A DNA stretch of 64,000 nt from Chitinophaga varians (GCF_014529945.1 NZ_JACVFB010000003.1:1240001-1304000), one strand, 5' to 3'. Counted from the first letter of the stretch, positions 1 through 8,923 are shown. The notes: a model not told the origin generated them from the sequence alone. Numbers and translations are program-made.

Positions 1-861
1 ACCGGCAATGCCCAAAAAAGCAAGATGATACTCGTCAGGGCCAGCGCCGCCGAGGAAGCAGCTTATAAAGCAGGCGGCCTCAATATCATCCGTGATGCGG
101 TCACCGGCTACGTTTCCACGCACGCCACCCTCTATACCACTACTGCCGACGGGAAGAAAGTACAGACCGTTGTAAATCCCAACACACGTGGATTTTCACT
201 GGTATATGAAAAAGACGGGGAGCTCACCACGGAAGCTAACAGCTATGCCTATACGCTTTCTGGTTTATTCACCAAAAATCCTTTCACCATCAACAACAAC
301 AGCTATCGGGAACTGCTGTTTGACACCGACAAACAGGTGATGTACCTGAAAGGAAATGGGAAAAACACCGCATTAGAGGTAGCCAATGGTCCTATTTTCG
401 CCCTGCACCTGCTGATGGGGATCGGCTACAACTCCATACAGACGTCCGACGCCACGCAGGGAGCTTTCTCTCCCGGCTACAAAACCATGTGGACCACCGC
501 TAAAACCCGGATGCCCAATCTTGGCTTTCCCAACCTGCAACTGGTGGGGCTGAACATTATTTTCGATGCCGAGGCCAAATTGATGGGAGTGCAGATCAGA
601 CTGACCCAAAATGCCAATTCCTTCACCGGAATATACATTTTCGATTATGCTAAAAATAAAAACGGCGAATACAGTTTCACCATGCAGGACATCAAAGGAG
701 AAATTCCCGGGCTTGTTTACCCTGCCATGAAACAAATTCTGGATAAACTGGCTACCGGTAAATACCGGGTGGATTATTTCTCCATGCCAGGGAACCCCCA
801 GATGGCGCAGCTGATCAGTGTAGATGACCCCACCATCACCATTGGCGGTTCACTCAAATAA
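1..861 (+). CDS. DUF4302-family protein, 5' end outside window
   Basis: The reading frame is open from base 1 and in frame with an internal ATG at 25, so the gene starts before the window and only its C-terminal part (about 286 codons) is present. It aligns by eye with the second half of the next gene: LTGN-like start, a YAYTLSG segment against YAYTLTG, and the same C-terminal layout (LDYxxxP... then D/KPT). The family (DUF4302) is found in Bacteroidota as secreted lipoproteins, often in operons with SusC/SusD-like and metallopeptidase lipoproteins; its function is unknown. The next gene follows after 24 bp, so they are probably co-transcribed. The signal peptide is not visible here. Confidence 0.75.
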   Translation, partial: TGNAQKSKMILVRASAAEEAAYKAGGLNIIRDAVTGYVSTHATLYTTTADGKKVQTVVNPNTRGFSLVYEKDGELTTEANSYAYTLSGLFTKNPFTINNNSYRELLFDTDKQVMYLKGNGKNTALEVANGPIFALHLLMGIGYNSIQTSDATQGAFSPGYKTMWTTAKTRMPNLGFPNLQLVGLNIIFDAEAKLMGVQIRLTQNANSFTGIYIFDYAKNKNGEYSFTMQDIKGEIPGLVYPAMKQILDKLATGKYRVDYFSMPGNPQMAQLISVDDPTITIGGSLK

Positions 862-885
862 TTTCTTCATCTGCAACTCATTCAA

Positions 886-2172
886 ATGAAAAAAATCGCA
901 TTATATACCTTACTCTGTGCTGCCGTACTGGCATCCTGCCGGAAAGACAATTCACTCGACATTCCGGTGGAGAAGTCCTACGCCGATCCCAAACAACAGC
1001 TCGACTCCTTCAAAACCATACTGGGCGCCGCGCCTGACGGGTGGGTGGGTACGCTCACTCCCCGTGACGGCAAAGAACTGTACAATGTGTACCTACAGCT
1101 CGATAATAGCAAAAGCGAAGCGACCCTATACACGGACATTAGCGCCAATGCCGCCGCCACTCCCAGCAAAAGCCGCTTTTCCCTCGGCATTTCACAGACG
1201 GTCAACCCCACGCTCAACTTCGGCGAAGGTTCCCAACTGGGAGACATCAAACTGTCTAACAGAGGCGTGGACACCGCCTATGCTTTTCGTTATATCAACG
1301 GAGACACGCTCGTATTGACCGGTAACAAATTCAGTGACGAACTGAAACTGGTAAAAGCCGGCGCACAGGTAAAAGCAGATTATACCGCCGGTAAACTTCA
1401 GGCGTCTATGGCTGCCAGTGCCGACTTCTTCAACCAGCCAGGATTCTTTGCCATCACCCCGGGTAATACGCAGGCTTTTGTCTTCTTTAATACTGATAGC
1501 AAAATCAGTGGCTTTGCTTTCCTTAACAACAAAACCAGGATCTCCTCTGGTACCGGCTACGCCTATACGTTGACTGGTGTAACCCTTCGTCATCCGATCG
1601 TGGTGGGCAATCAGAGCGTGTCTTCTCTCACCTGGGACGCTACGGCCAATAACTTCTATGCGTTGATCGATAAGAACAAGGTATACCTGGAACGGACCAA
1701 CGTACCGGTAGTGCCGGTCCACTACATACTGGGCAGCGAGCTCCCCGGTGCGCTGACACTGCTGCCACCCACTACCTATCCGCTGCCCGGCTGGACAGCT
1801 GATTTTATGACAGTCTGGAACGATGCTTATAATCGATTTAAAACCAACAAATTCCTGATAAGCAAAGTGGTGATGGATTTTCAGCCCCTTAGCAATATGC
1901 TGTACATGGATATTTATATTGGTCAGGCTGTTTGCAGGTATTCTTTCAGATACACCAAAACAGCCGATGGCGTCTACTCCTTTGTGGCAGCGCCATTTAC
2001 CAATAACACAGAGGGCGCCAACGGCAATGCATTAAAAACACTGGCACAACCGCTGACAAATATGTTATCTACCAACCGGTTCACCCTCGATTACCTCGAT
2101 GCGCCGGACGGGGTGTTTGTCAGCTTCAAAAGTGCCGACAAACCAACGCTTGGCTTTACCGGTTACTGGTAA
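886..2172 (+). CDS. DUF4302-family lipoprotein
   Basis: A 428-residue predicted lipoprotein. The N-terminus MKKIALYTLLCAAVLASC is a lipoprotein signal with lipobox LASC and the acylated cysteine at residue 18. The mature part has no motif I can tie to a reaction; it matches the DUF4302 family seen in Bacteroidota surface-protein operons. It is a paralogue of the truncated gene just upstream (24 bp gap), and the pair probably arose by tandem duplication. It is followed by a strong bidirectional terminator hairpin that closes the operon. Localisation is probably the periplasm or outer membrane; the substrate or partner is unknown. Confidence 0.75.
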   Translation: MKKIALYTLLCAAVLASCRKDNSLDIPVEKSYADPKQQLDSFKTILGAAPDGWVGTLTPRDGKELYNVYLQLDNSKSEATLYTDISANAAATPSKSRFSLGISQTVNPTLNFGEGSQLGDIKLSNRGVDTAYAFRYINGDTLVLTGNKFSDELKLVKAGAQVKADYTAGKLQASMAASADFFNQPGFFAITPGNTQAFVFFNTDSKISGFAFLNNKTRISSGTGYAYTLTGVTLRHPIVVGNQSVSSLTWDATANNFYALIDKNKVYLERTNVPVVPVHYILGSELPGALTLLPPTTYPLPGWTADFMTVWNDAYNRFKTNKFLISKVVMDFQPLSNMLYMDIYIGQAVCRYSFRYTKTADGVYSFVAAPFTNNTEGANGNALKTLAQPLTNMLSTNRFTLDYLDAPDGVFVSFKSADKPTLGFTGYW

Positions 2173-2208
2173 GCACCCAGTACTATCCTTTCGCGATAAA
2201 AAAGAGAG

Positions 2209-2239
2209 AGGCCCTGTCAGGACGCTGACAGGGCCTTTT
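2209..2239. terminator. Bidirectional intrinsic terminator
   Basis: An 11-bp perfect stem (GGCCCTGTCAG / CTGACAGGGCC) with a 4-nt loop, followed by TTTT on the plus strand and a T-rich tract on the minus strand. It lies between the convergent DUF4302 gene and the E1 dehydrogenase gene. Confidence 0.85.
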
Positions 2240-2261
2240 ACATAAACGTATGGGTTGGTTC

Positions 2262-4430
2262 TCAGTAGGACATTAGCGCTTTGATCATAGCCTCTACCTT
2301 GGCCGCGTTGGGCAGCATAGCGGCTTCCAGGCCGGTATTAAGTGCCACCGCCGGCAGGTCGAGCGCCCCCAGCATATGCACCGGGGCGTCCAGCTGTCGG
2401 AAACATTCTTTCTGAATGCGGCCGGCCAGCGCCTGTGTAAAGGAATTATTCAGTTGCTCTTCTGTCAGCAACAGGCATTTACCATGTTTACGGACAGTCT
2501 GGAATACCAGCTCTTCATCCAGCGGGAAGAGGGTGCGCAGGTCCACGATTTCCACATTGCCCGGAAAGGCACGGGCAGCAGCCTTCGCCCAGTATACGCC
2601 CATCCCGTAGGTGATGATACAGACAGATTCTCCGCGTTGTACATCTTTCGGATGCGCCTGCAGTACCACATTGGCTTTCCCCAGAGGCAGCACATAGTCT
2701 GCCGCCGGTTCTATCGTCATCGCATCCTGGGTACCAGGTACCTTGCTCCAATAGAGCCCTTTATGTTCCAGCATCACGACCGGGTTAGGGTCCAGGAACG
2801 CCGCTTTGAGCAGGCCTTTCATGTCTGCCGCATTGGAAGGATATACTACTTTGATGCCTTTGATGCTCAGCAGCGTAGATTCAATACTGCCGGAATGGTA
2901 AGGGCCGCCGCCGCCGTAGGCGCCAATCGGCACCCTGATAAGCGTTTGCACCGGAAATTTACCCTGGCTCAGGTAGCAGGATTTGGAGATCTCTGTCACC
3001 AGCTGGTTGAATCCCGGATAGATGTAATCCGCAAACTGTATCTCCACGATAGGCTTCACACCGGTGGCCGACAGGCCCGCCGTAGCGCCGATAATATAAG
3101 CTTCCTGAATAGCGGTGTTATATACGCGGTGGTCCCCGAATTTATCACCGAGGGTAGCCGCTTCGCGGAATACGCCCCCCAGCCGTTTACCCACGTCCTG
3201 CCCGAAAAAGATAGCTTCCGGGTACTGCTGCATGATTTCCTCCACCGCGTGAAGGGCAGCATCTACCATCACCACTTTATTGCCATTGGCAGGCACACGC
3301 GTGCCCGCTTCCTGCGTCACTGCTGCCGGGGCAAACACATGTTCACGGACAGTTTCCGGCGCTGGTTCCGCCGCTTTCACCGCTGCCGCAAAGGCAGCTT
3401 CAATATCTTCAATGGCTGTTTGTTCTATTTCCTGAAGGGTGGCCTCTGCCACGCCATGTTTCAACAGCAACGCCCGTAGTTTGGGCACCGGGTCATTAGC
3501 CGCATGTTTTTCGAGGTCTTCCGCCGTACGGTACCACTCTTTCCGTACTCCGGAAGTATGATGGCCCAATAGCGGCACGTTAGCCTGCACGAGGATAGGC
3601 TTGCGCTCCTGTCTCACGTAGCCGATCGCTGTTTCCATAGCGGCGTAACTGGCAGTAAAGTCACTGCCGTCCACCCGCATCCGTTCCATCCCCCTGAAGC
3701 CGCCAGCGTAGTCGTAGGCGTCCATGGCGCGCGCTTCCGCTGCCGTTACCGAAATACCCCAGTCGTTGTCCTGTACCAGGTAGATGACCGGCAATTGTTT
3801 CAATACGGCAAACTGAAAGGCTTCGCTGACTTCCCCTTCCGTGACGCTGCCATCGCCCAGGGAGCAAACCACTACCGGCAGTTCACCGTTGGGGCCTGTC
3901 CGTAATAATTGGGAATGGATCATTTCGAGGTATTGTACGCCCTGTGCCATGCCTGTGGCAGGTATTACCTGCATGCCTGTGGCGCTGCTCTGATGGGGAA
4001 TCAGGGGCTTGTCCGGCCGCCTGCTGTTAGGGTGATTGTAATAAGACCTGCCGCCGGAAAAAGGGTCGTCTGCTTTGGCCAGCAGCTGCAGCATCAGTTC
4101 ATAAGGCTCAAAGCCCATGGCCAGCAGCATGCTCTCGTCGCGGTAGTACGGACTGGCAAAGTCCCACGGCCGCAGCTGCATCCCCGTGGCGATCTGGATG
4201 GCCTCATGCCCCCGCGAGGTGGAATGCACGTATTTGCATATTGGCCGGTTGGCCTCATAGGTAGCGGCCATCTGGCCTGCCTGGCACATCCACCGGTAAG
4301 CAGCCAGTAACTCCGCCAGCTCGCTCTTCTTCCCGTGCTGGCCGTTAGTACCGGCTTTTAAAGTTGAAACGCTTGTACTATCTTTAAACACGTAAAACTG
4401 TTTTGGTGATGACGATGGTGGTTTAAGCAA
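2262..4430 (-). CDS. 2-oxoacid (branched-chain type) dehydrogenase E1, fused alpha and beta subunits
   Basis: Thiamine-diphosphate-dependent decarboxylase component of a 2-oxoacid dehydrogenase complex. Residues about 40-345 are the alpha part, with the ThDP/Mg motif GDGSVTEGE (192-200) and DNDWGIS after it. Residues about 385-722 are the transketolase-like beta part (FGQDVGKRLGGVF, FADYIYPGFNQL, transketolase C-terminal domain). Bacteroidota commonly carry this fused form (about 650-800 aa), annotated as 2-oxoisovalerate or pyruvate dehydrogenase E1. No E2 or E3 gene is nearby. The longest frame begins at a TTG (4428-4430); a GTG at residue 14 (4389-4391) is an alternative, and no ATG precedes the conserved region. 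The gene is divergent from a MarR regulator 42 bp away with a palindrome between them, so MarR control is likely. Confidence 0.88.
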   Translation of the reverse strand: MLKPPSSSPKQFYVFKDSTSVSTLKAGTNGQHGKKSELAELLAAYRWMCQAGQMAATYEANRPICKYVHSTSRGHEAIQIATGMQLRPWDFASPYYRDESMLLAMGFEPYELMLQLLAKADDPFSGGRSYYNHPNSRRPDKPLIPHQSSATGMQVIPATGMAQGVQYLEMIHSQLLRTGPNGELPVVVCSLGDGSVTEGEVSEAFQFAVLKQLPVIYLVQDNDWGISVTAAEARAMDAYDYAGGFRGMERMRVDGSDFTASYAAMETAIGYVRQERKPILVQANVPLLGHHTSGVRKEWYRTAEDLEKHAANDPVPKLRALLLKHGVAEATLQEIEQTAIEDIEAAFAAAVKAAEPAPETVREHVFAPAAVTQEAGTRVPANGNKVVMVDAALHAVEEIMQQYPEAIFFGQDVGKRLGGVFREAATLGDKFGDHRVYNTAIQEAYIIGATAGLSATGVKPIVEIQFADYIYPGFNQLVTEISKSCYLSQGKFPVQTLIRVPIGAYGGGGPYHSGSIESTLLSIKGIKVVYPSNAADMKGLLKAAFLDPNPVVMLEHKGLYWSKVPGTQDAMTIEPAADYVLPLGKANVVLQAHPKDVQRGESVCIITYGMGVYWAKAAARAFPGNVEIVDLRTLFPLDEELVFQTVRKHGKCLLLTEEQLNNSFTQALAGRIQKECFRQLDAPVHMLGALDLPAVALNTGLEAAMLPNAAKVEAMIKALMSY

Positions 4431-4452
4431 AATAGTTGCTATAACAACTATT
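4431..4452. promoter_or_regulatory. Palindrome, probable MarR operator
   Basis: Perfect inverted repeat with arms AATAGTTG and CAACTATT separated by 6 bp. It occupies the 42-bp gap between the divergent E1 and marR genes and directly touches the most upstream possible E1 start codon. The size and half-site style (AGTTG/CAACT) suit MarR-family operators, so autoregulation plus control of E1 is inferred. Confidence 0.6.
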
Positions 4453-4472
4453 GCTATTGCAAATTAATTAAT

Positions 4473-4916
4473 ATGGCTGATACTTTTGTCAACAATCCCT
4501 CTTTTTTTAAGCTGGATGCGACCCTGAAAAAACTGCGCAACTACTGGCAGAAAATGTTTGATTCCCGCCAGATGGACATTACGGTGGACCAGTGGCTGCT
4601 GGTGGAGAATCTGTACAAGCACAAAAAGACGACCCATAACGAGCTGGCCCGTAATACCTCCAAGGACATCACAACGATCTCCCGTATTATTGAATTATTG
4701 GTAAAAAAAGGGCTGGTAAAGCGGGAAGCCGATACCTATGACCGGAGAAAGGTATATCTGCAGCTTACGCCGGATGGAACGGAAAAATACAAACAGGTAA
4801 AACCGCTGGTACATGAAATGCGGAAAACAGGCTGGAAATCGCTGACAGAAGCAGACTATGCGGAGTTAACAAGAATACTGGACACGATCTATAACAATAT
4901 CCCCACGAAGATTTGA
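4473..4916 (+). CDS. MarR-family transcriptional regulator
   Basis: A 147-residue winged-helix regulator of usual MarR length. The recognition region is visible at about 50-100: ELARNTSKDITTISRIIELL, then the wing with KREADTYDRRKVYLQLTPDG, a typical MarR D-x-R-D-RR-like wing. It likely binds as a dimer to the palindrome at 4431-4452 in its own promoter region, also controlling the divergent 2-oxoacid dehydrogenase. The ligand cannot be read from sequence. Its stop codon lies in the first unit of an intergenic repeat array. Confidence 0.85.
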   Translation: MADTFVNNPSFFKLDATLKKLRNYWQKMFDSRQMDITVDQWLLVENLYKHKKTTHNELARNTSKDITTISRIIELLVKKGLVKREADTYDRRKVYLQLTPDGTEKYKQVKPLVHEMRKTGWKSLTEADYAELTRILDTIYNNIPTKI

Positions 4917-5041
4917 TTATTTGATTATTTGATTATTTAGATATCTGGTTATGGGTTTAGGAATTTGAAATCCCTACCGGAAGAACGAATCCCAAATTCC
5001 TAAACACAATATCAAAATAATAGAATATCTAAATAATCAAA
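4913..5041. repeat. Intergenic inverted repeat with tandem-unit arm (TTGATTAT units)
   Basis: The left side has three head-to-tail TTGATTAT units. The arm TTTGATTATTTAGATAT at 4928-4944 pairs with 5025-5041, and the inner arm GTTTAGGAATTTG at 4955-4967 pairs with 4993-5005. The element starts in the marR stop codon and ends next to the stop codon of the convergent FAH-family gene, so it fills the whole gap. It could act as a bidirectional hairpin terminator. Confidence 0.75.
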
Positions 5042-5653
5042 TTACTTCACAGCGAATTCCAGCAGGCTGTCATTTTCAATAAACGCCTCAAAAGAATCAC
5101 CGATCTCAGTAGGGCCCACTCCCACCGGTGTACCGGTAAAGATCAGGTCCCCGATATTCAGGGTAAAAAATTTCGAAATATAGGAAACGAGAAAGTCGAA
5201 CGAGAACAGGAGATCTTTAGTATTGCCCTGTTGTACCAGTGTTTTGTTTTTATACAGGCAGAAGTTAATATCCTTCTTGTCCATCTCCGGTGTAACAGGA
5301 ATAAAAGAGCCTACAATGGCGGAGTTATCAAAGGCTTTGGCTATTTCCCAGGGCAGGCCTTTGGCTTTTTGTTTATCCTGTAGGTCACGGGCAGTAAAGT
5401 CGATTCCCACCGAGATTTTATCATAATATTTATCTGCGAATTTCTCCTGAATGTGCTTGCCGTTTTTGCTGACACGCAATACGAGTTCACATTCGTAGTG
5501 CAGGTTGGTGGTAAACTCCGGATAATAAAAAGGGTGGCCATTCTGCAACAGCGCGTTCTTGGGTTTCATAAACAACACCGGCTCAGTCGGCACCTCATTT
5601 TTCAATTCTTTGGCATGGTCGGCATAGTTCCTGCCTACGCAAATAATTTTCAT
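5042..5653 (-). CDS. Fumarylacetoacetate hydrolase (FAH) family protein
   Basis: A 203-residue protein of the FAH superfamily, the short form similar to FAHD1/YcgM (isomerase, acylpyruvase or oxaloacetate decarboxylase type). Visible are the N-terminal IICVGRNYADHAKE, the metal-binding E-x-E in HYECELVLR, the D further on in KISVGIDFTARD, and the C-terminal FTGTPVGVGP loop. These divalent-metal enzymes cleave or isomerise beta-dicarbonyl acids in the cytoplasm; the exact substrate is not deducible. It lies 58 bp downstream of pth on the same strand and may be the tail of the prs-rplY-pth transcript. Confidence 0.85.
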   Translation of the reverse strand: MKIICVGRNYADHAKELKNEVPTEPVLFMKPKNALLQNGHPFYYPEFTTNLHYECELVLRVSKNGKHIQEKFADKYYDKISVGIDFTARDLQDKQKAKGLPWEIAKAFDNSAIVGSFIPVTPEMDKKDINFCLYKNKTLVQQGNTKDLLFSFDFLVSYISKFFTLNIGDLIFTGTPVGVGPTEIGDSFEAFIENDSLLEFAVK

Positions 5654-5711
5654 AATGCGTGAGTTTTAGAAGATAAATTAAGCAGATAGCGGGCAGATTT
5701 GCAAATTTACT

Positions 5712-6287
5712 TTACAGGGGAAAAATCATTTTGTTGTACTCATTCATGGTACGGGCCAGTCCAATACCGGCAAAACTCTCGATGATATCGCAACAGGCAT
5801 TGATTTTCTGTTGCACTACCGGTATTTCCGTTGGTTTCCATTTACTCAGTACAAAATCTGCCTGCCGGCCTTTCGGATAGTCGTTACCAATGCCGAAACG
5901 CAGGCGTGGATACTGGTTGGAGCCCAGCGATTCCTGTATGCTTTTCAGGCCGTTGTGGCCGGCATCGCTGCCACCGGGACGTAAGCGGAGCACATCCAGC
6001 GGAAGGGCCAGTTCATCCATGATGACCAGCACGTTTTCCATGGTGATCTTTTCCTTGTCCATCCAGTATTTGACAGCGCGACCGCTGAGGTTCATATAGG
6101 TGGTAGGTTTGATCACGATAAACGTTTTGCCTTTCCATTTACAGGTAGCCACCTCTGCCAGTCGGTCGTTATCGAAGCTGGCGTTATGTTTGGCCACAAA
6201 AGCGTCTGCCACGTCAAACCCGATATTGTGGCGGGTATGACGGTATTCTTCTCCAATGTTGCCCAAACCGGCGATCAGATATTTCAT
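5712..6287 (-). CDS. pth: Peptidyl-tRNA hydrolase
   Basis: A 191-residue Pth, normal family length. It hydrolyses peptidyl-tRNA released by ribosome drop-off, recycling tRNA. The family signature AGLGNIGEEYRHTRHNIGFD holds the conserved Asn and the catalytic His (TRHNIG, residue 20). MDELALPLD carries the conserved Asp, and GGSDAGHNGLKSI is the second signature. It follows rplY in the same orientation, with a terminator-like hairpin between them. The rplY-pth pairing is a very common bacterial arrangement. Confidence 0.95.
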   Translation of the reverse strand: MKYLIAGLGNIGEEYRHTRHNIGFDVADAFVAKHNASFDNDRLAEVATCKWKGKTFIVIKPTTYMNLSGRAVKYWMDKEKITMENVLVIMDELALPLDVLRLRPGGSDAGHNGLKSIQESLGSNQYPRLRFGIGNDYPKGRQADFVLSKWKPTEIPVVQQKINACCDIIESFAGIGLARTMNEYNKMIFPL

Positions 6288-6300
6288 CTTGTTTCAAATT

Positions 6301-6330
6301 AAAAAGCCCCTCTACAAGTAGAGAGGCTTT
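6301..6330 (-). terminator. Intrinsic terminator or attenuator between rplY and pth
   Basis: On the minus strand a 9-bp stem (GCCTCTCTA / TAGAGGGGC, one G-U pair) is followed by a run of five T. It sits directly after rplY and just before pth, so it probably lowers expression of pth and the FAH gene relative to prs and rplY. Confidence 0.7.
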
Positions 6331-6352
6331 CTGGAAAAATATTTCTAAAAGA

Positions 6353-6943
6353 TTATTTCTTTTTAGCGTCTTTTTCAGCAGCAGATTCTTCCTGACGCAG
6401 CTGACGGGTCATTACCACAGAAGCGATAGGAATACGCGGAGAGTTGGTGATTTCGATACCTTCTACTTTCACGTCTTCAACACGGATGTTGGCGTTCAGT
6501 TCCAGGTTTTCGATGTTCACTTCGATGCTTTCTACCAGGTCTTTAGGCAAAGCTTTTACTTTCAGCGCTTTCAGTTTGCTCACCAGTTTACCACCGGCTT
6601 TCACACCTACAGAAGAACCAACCAGTTTGATAGGCAGGGTTACAGACACTTTTTTGTCTTCCACCAGCTCCATGAAATCAATGTGAGCCAGTTCGTCTGT
6701 TACTACATCAAACTGCAGATCTTTCAGTACGCAGTTGTAAGTTTTACCGCCCAGTTTAATCTCTGCAATCTGGAAAGCAGCAGTGTACACCAGGTTTTTG
6801 AATGCTTTGGCAGGAGCTGAAAAATTAACAGTTTCTGCACCCCCGTAAATAACACAAGGCACTTGTTCCTCAGAACGGATCTGGCGGGTGGCTTTTTTGC
6901 CGAATTCGCTCCTGAGTTGTCCTTCGATGGTTATTGTATTCAT
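6353..6943 (-). CDS. rplY: 50S ribosomal protein L25/general stress protein Ctc
   Basis: A 196-residue 5S-rRNA-binding ribosomal protein of the long CTC/TL5 type. The N-terminal L25 domain (about 1-90; IEGQLRSEFGKKATRQIR and VPCVIYGG) is followed by a TL5 beta-domain (about 95-180; HIDFMELVEDKKVSVTLPI). The tail is lysine-rich (AAEKDAKKK). It lies between prs and pth, an arrangement conserved widely in bacteria. The start ATG gives the expected N-terminus. Confidence 0.95.
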   Translation of the reverse strand: MNTITIEGQLRSEFGKKATRQIRSEEQVPCVIYGGAETVNFSAPAKAFKNLVYTAAFQIAEIKLGGKTYNCVLKDLQFDVVTDELAHIDFMELVEDKKVSVTLPIKLVGSSVGVKAGGKLVSKLKALKVKALPKDLVESIEVNIENLELNANIRVEDVKVEGIEITNSPRIPIASVVMTRQLRQEESAAEKDAKKK

Positions 6944-6981
6944 TGTTTATACAGTTTATATAAATGATAAAATATACGTTG

Positions 6982-7938
6982 TTATTGCTTCCGGTGACTG
7001 TGAATGAACAGGTTGGTAATAGACTTGTTCTCATGCATGTTGCGGATAGCCACCGCAAACAGGTCTGCCACAGACACCACTTTCACTTTGGAGCTTTCCG
7101 GGCGGATAGGAATCGTATCACAAACCACTATTTCCTCCAGTACGGAATTCTCGATGTTTTCATATGCTTTACCGCTGAACACCGGATGGGTACAGAAAGC
7201 GCGAACGCTTCTGGCTCCTTTTTCCTTCAGCAGGTTAGCTGCTTTAGACAGCGTGCCGGCAGTATCGCAAATATCGTCAATGAGCACAATGTCCCTGTCT
7301 TTTACATCACCGATCACTACCATGGATGCTATTTCGTTGGCTCTTTTGCGGTGTTTGTCGCAAATCACCATCTCAGCATTGAAGTAGGACGCCACTTCGC
7401 GCACTCTGTTAGTGCTACCCACGTCAGGGGACGCAAAGGTAAGATTTTCCAGCTTTAATTGCTCAATATAAGGAATAAAAATAGCGGAACTGTCCAGATG
7501 GTCTACCGGGATATCGAAGAAAGCCTGGATCTGCGGCGCGTGCAAGTCCATGGTAATCACCCTGTTAGCTCCTGCAGAGGTGAGCAGATTGGCCACCAGT
7601 TTAGACCCGATTGCCACCCTGGGCTTGTCTTTCCTGTCCTGCCGCGCAAACCCGAAATAGGGGATTACCGCAGTAATGTAACCGGCTGATGCGCGTTTGG
7701 CCGCGTCAATCATCAGCAGCAGCTCCATCAGGTTGTCTGACGGGGCATTGGTGCCCTGCACAAGAAAAACATAGTCACCACGGATACTTTCCAGGAAAAC
7801 GGGCTGAAACTCGCCATCACTGAACTTCTGAATTTTTAACTTGCCGAGGCTATTGACTCCATTGCCGTATCTTTTGGCAATTTTCTCAGCCAATGCCGGA
7901 TTACTGTTGCCTGTGAAGATTTTAACTGAAGGTTGCAT
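6982..7938 (-). CDS. prs: Ribose-phosphate pyrophosphokinase
   Basis: A 318-residue PRPP synthase that makes phosphoribosyl pyrophosphate from ribose 5-phosphate and ATP for nucleotide, His and Trp synthesis. Visible are the flexible-loop/ATP region GFARQDRKDKPR, the metal-binding segment ANRVITMDLHAPQIQAFFDIP, and the PRPP-binding loop DIVLIDDICDTAGTL near residue 220. It is first in the prs-rplY-pth order. A TAGTTTTG promoter box lies 26 bp upstream of the ATG. Confidence 0.96.
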   Translation of the reverse strand: MQPSVKIFTGNSNPALAEKIAKRYGNGVNSLGKLKIQKFSDGEFQPVFLESIRGDYVFLVQGTNAPSDNLMELLLMIDAAKRASAGYITAVIPYFGFARQDRKDKPRVAIGSKLVANLLTSAGANRVITMDLHAPQIQAFFDIPVDHLDSSAIFIPYIEQLKLENLTFASPDVGSTNRVREVASYFNAEMVICDKHRKRANEIASMVVIGDVKDRDIVLIDDICDTAGTLSKAANLLKEKGARSVRAFCTHPVFSGKAYENIENSVLEEIVVCDTIPIRPESSKVKVVSVADLFAVAIRNMHENKSITNLFIHSHRKQ

Positions 7939-7964
7939 ACTGGATACTAGTAGAAAAGAGGTGG

Positions 7965-7972
7965 CAAAACTA
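7965..7972 (-). promoter_or_regulatory. Bacteroidota -7 box for prs
   Basis: TAGTTTTG on the minus strand matches TAnnTTTG and implies a short leader of about 20 nt before the prs ATG. No clear -33 TTG is seen at the usual distance. Confidence 0.45.
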
Positions 7973-8160
7973 TGATTTTTTAGGGCTACCGGCGTGATTT
8001 TTTTTCGATCAAAAATTAGATTATTTTTAATTTAAATATTTATTTATTTTTAAATTAATACATTATATTGATTTTGGGATGATTTTTATAAAAAAGAAAG
8101 TGCCGGGGGACCGGATAATTCCGGAGGAGAATGCGTAAATTCGGAGAAATGCCATGAAGT

Positions 8161-8868
8161 ATGTTTGTTAGCCCGAAACCACAACCCCGTGTGGCCATCC
8201 CCCAATGGGCGGATGCCGAAAAACCCAGGGAAAAGCTGCTGCAACACGGTGCAGCCACCCTCTCCGATACCGAATTGCTCGCTATTTTACTCCACACCGG
8301 CCATAAAAACAAATCAGCGCTGGACCTGGCACGGGAAGTATTGCAGCTGGCACATCATAATTTACCGGAACTGGGCCGTATCAGCGTCCGTAAACTACAG
8401 AAGCTGCGGGGCATGGGCAACGCCAAAGCCGTCACCGTCATCGCCGCTATGGAACTGGCACGACGCCGGCAGGCAAGCCCCATCCACAAAAAAACCGTGA
8501 TCCGCGCCGGTGCAGACGCCGCCCTGTTCTTTAAACCCATCCTGGCAGACCACTCCTTCGAAACCTTCTATGTCATGTTCCTCAACCAGGCCAATAAAGT
8601 CCTGAACTACCGCTGTATCAGCACCGGCGGCATGACCAGCACCGTAGTGGACACCCGCATGATCTTCCGCGAAGCCCTGGAAGCACAGGCCTGTAAACTG
8701 CTCCTCTGCCACAACCACCCCTCCGGCAGCCTGCGCCCCAGCCAGGCCGATATCCGCATCACCCTGAAAATAAAGGAACAGGGCCAGCTCTTTGATATCG
8801 ATGTGCTGGACCATATTATCGTATCAGAAACAGGCTACTATAGCCTCGTGGAAGAAGGTGTGATATAA
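8161..8868 (+). CDS. radC: RadC/JAB-domain protein (JAMM metalloprotein)
   Basis: A 235-residue RadC-family protein. The N-terminal half has a helix-hairpin-helix-like region (LRGMGNAKAVTVIAAMELARR, about 80-100). The C-terminal half is the JAB1/MPN domain with the metal motif H-x-H-P-S-G-x(6)-S-x-D in LLCHNHPSGSLRPSQADI. Despite the name, a role in DNA repair is doubtful; the family is best described as putative JAMM hydrolases. It is transcribed alone from a 222-bp AT-rich gap shared with prs. Confidence 0.9.
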   Translation: MFVSPKPQPRVAIPQWADAEKPREKLLQHGAATLSDTELLAILLHTGHKNKSALDLAREVLQLAHHNLPELGRISVRKLQKLRGMGNAKAVTVIAAMELARRRQASPIHKKTVIRAGADAALFFKPILADHSFETFYVMFLNQANKVLNYRCISTGGMTSTVVDTRMIFREALEAQACKLLLCHNHPSGSLRPSQADIRITLKIKEQGQLFDIDVLDHIIVSETGYYSLVEEGVI

Positions 8869-8893
8869 AAATCAAAAAATAACCAAATGTATT

Positions 8894-8901
8894 TACTTTC
8901 G
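8894..8901 (+). promoter_or_regulatory. Possible -7 box for the Gfo/Idh gene
   Basis: TACTTTCG, one base off TAnnTTTG, 22 bp before the start codon. Two similar TATCTTCG boxes occur elsewhere in the window in promoter-like positions. Confidence 0.3.
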
Positions 8902-8923
8902 CATTTATTTATTAAGAACCACT

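Noticed and set aside
2376..3479. 367-codon plus-strand open frame
   Set aside because: Antisense to the E1 dehydrogenase beta and alpha regions.
4913..5041. CRISPR-like direct repeats
   Set aside because: Units are 8 bp, adjacent and without unique spacers; the structure is a tandem-unit inverted repeat. The same holds for the other intergenic repeats.
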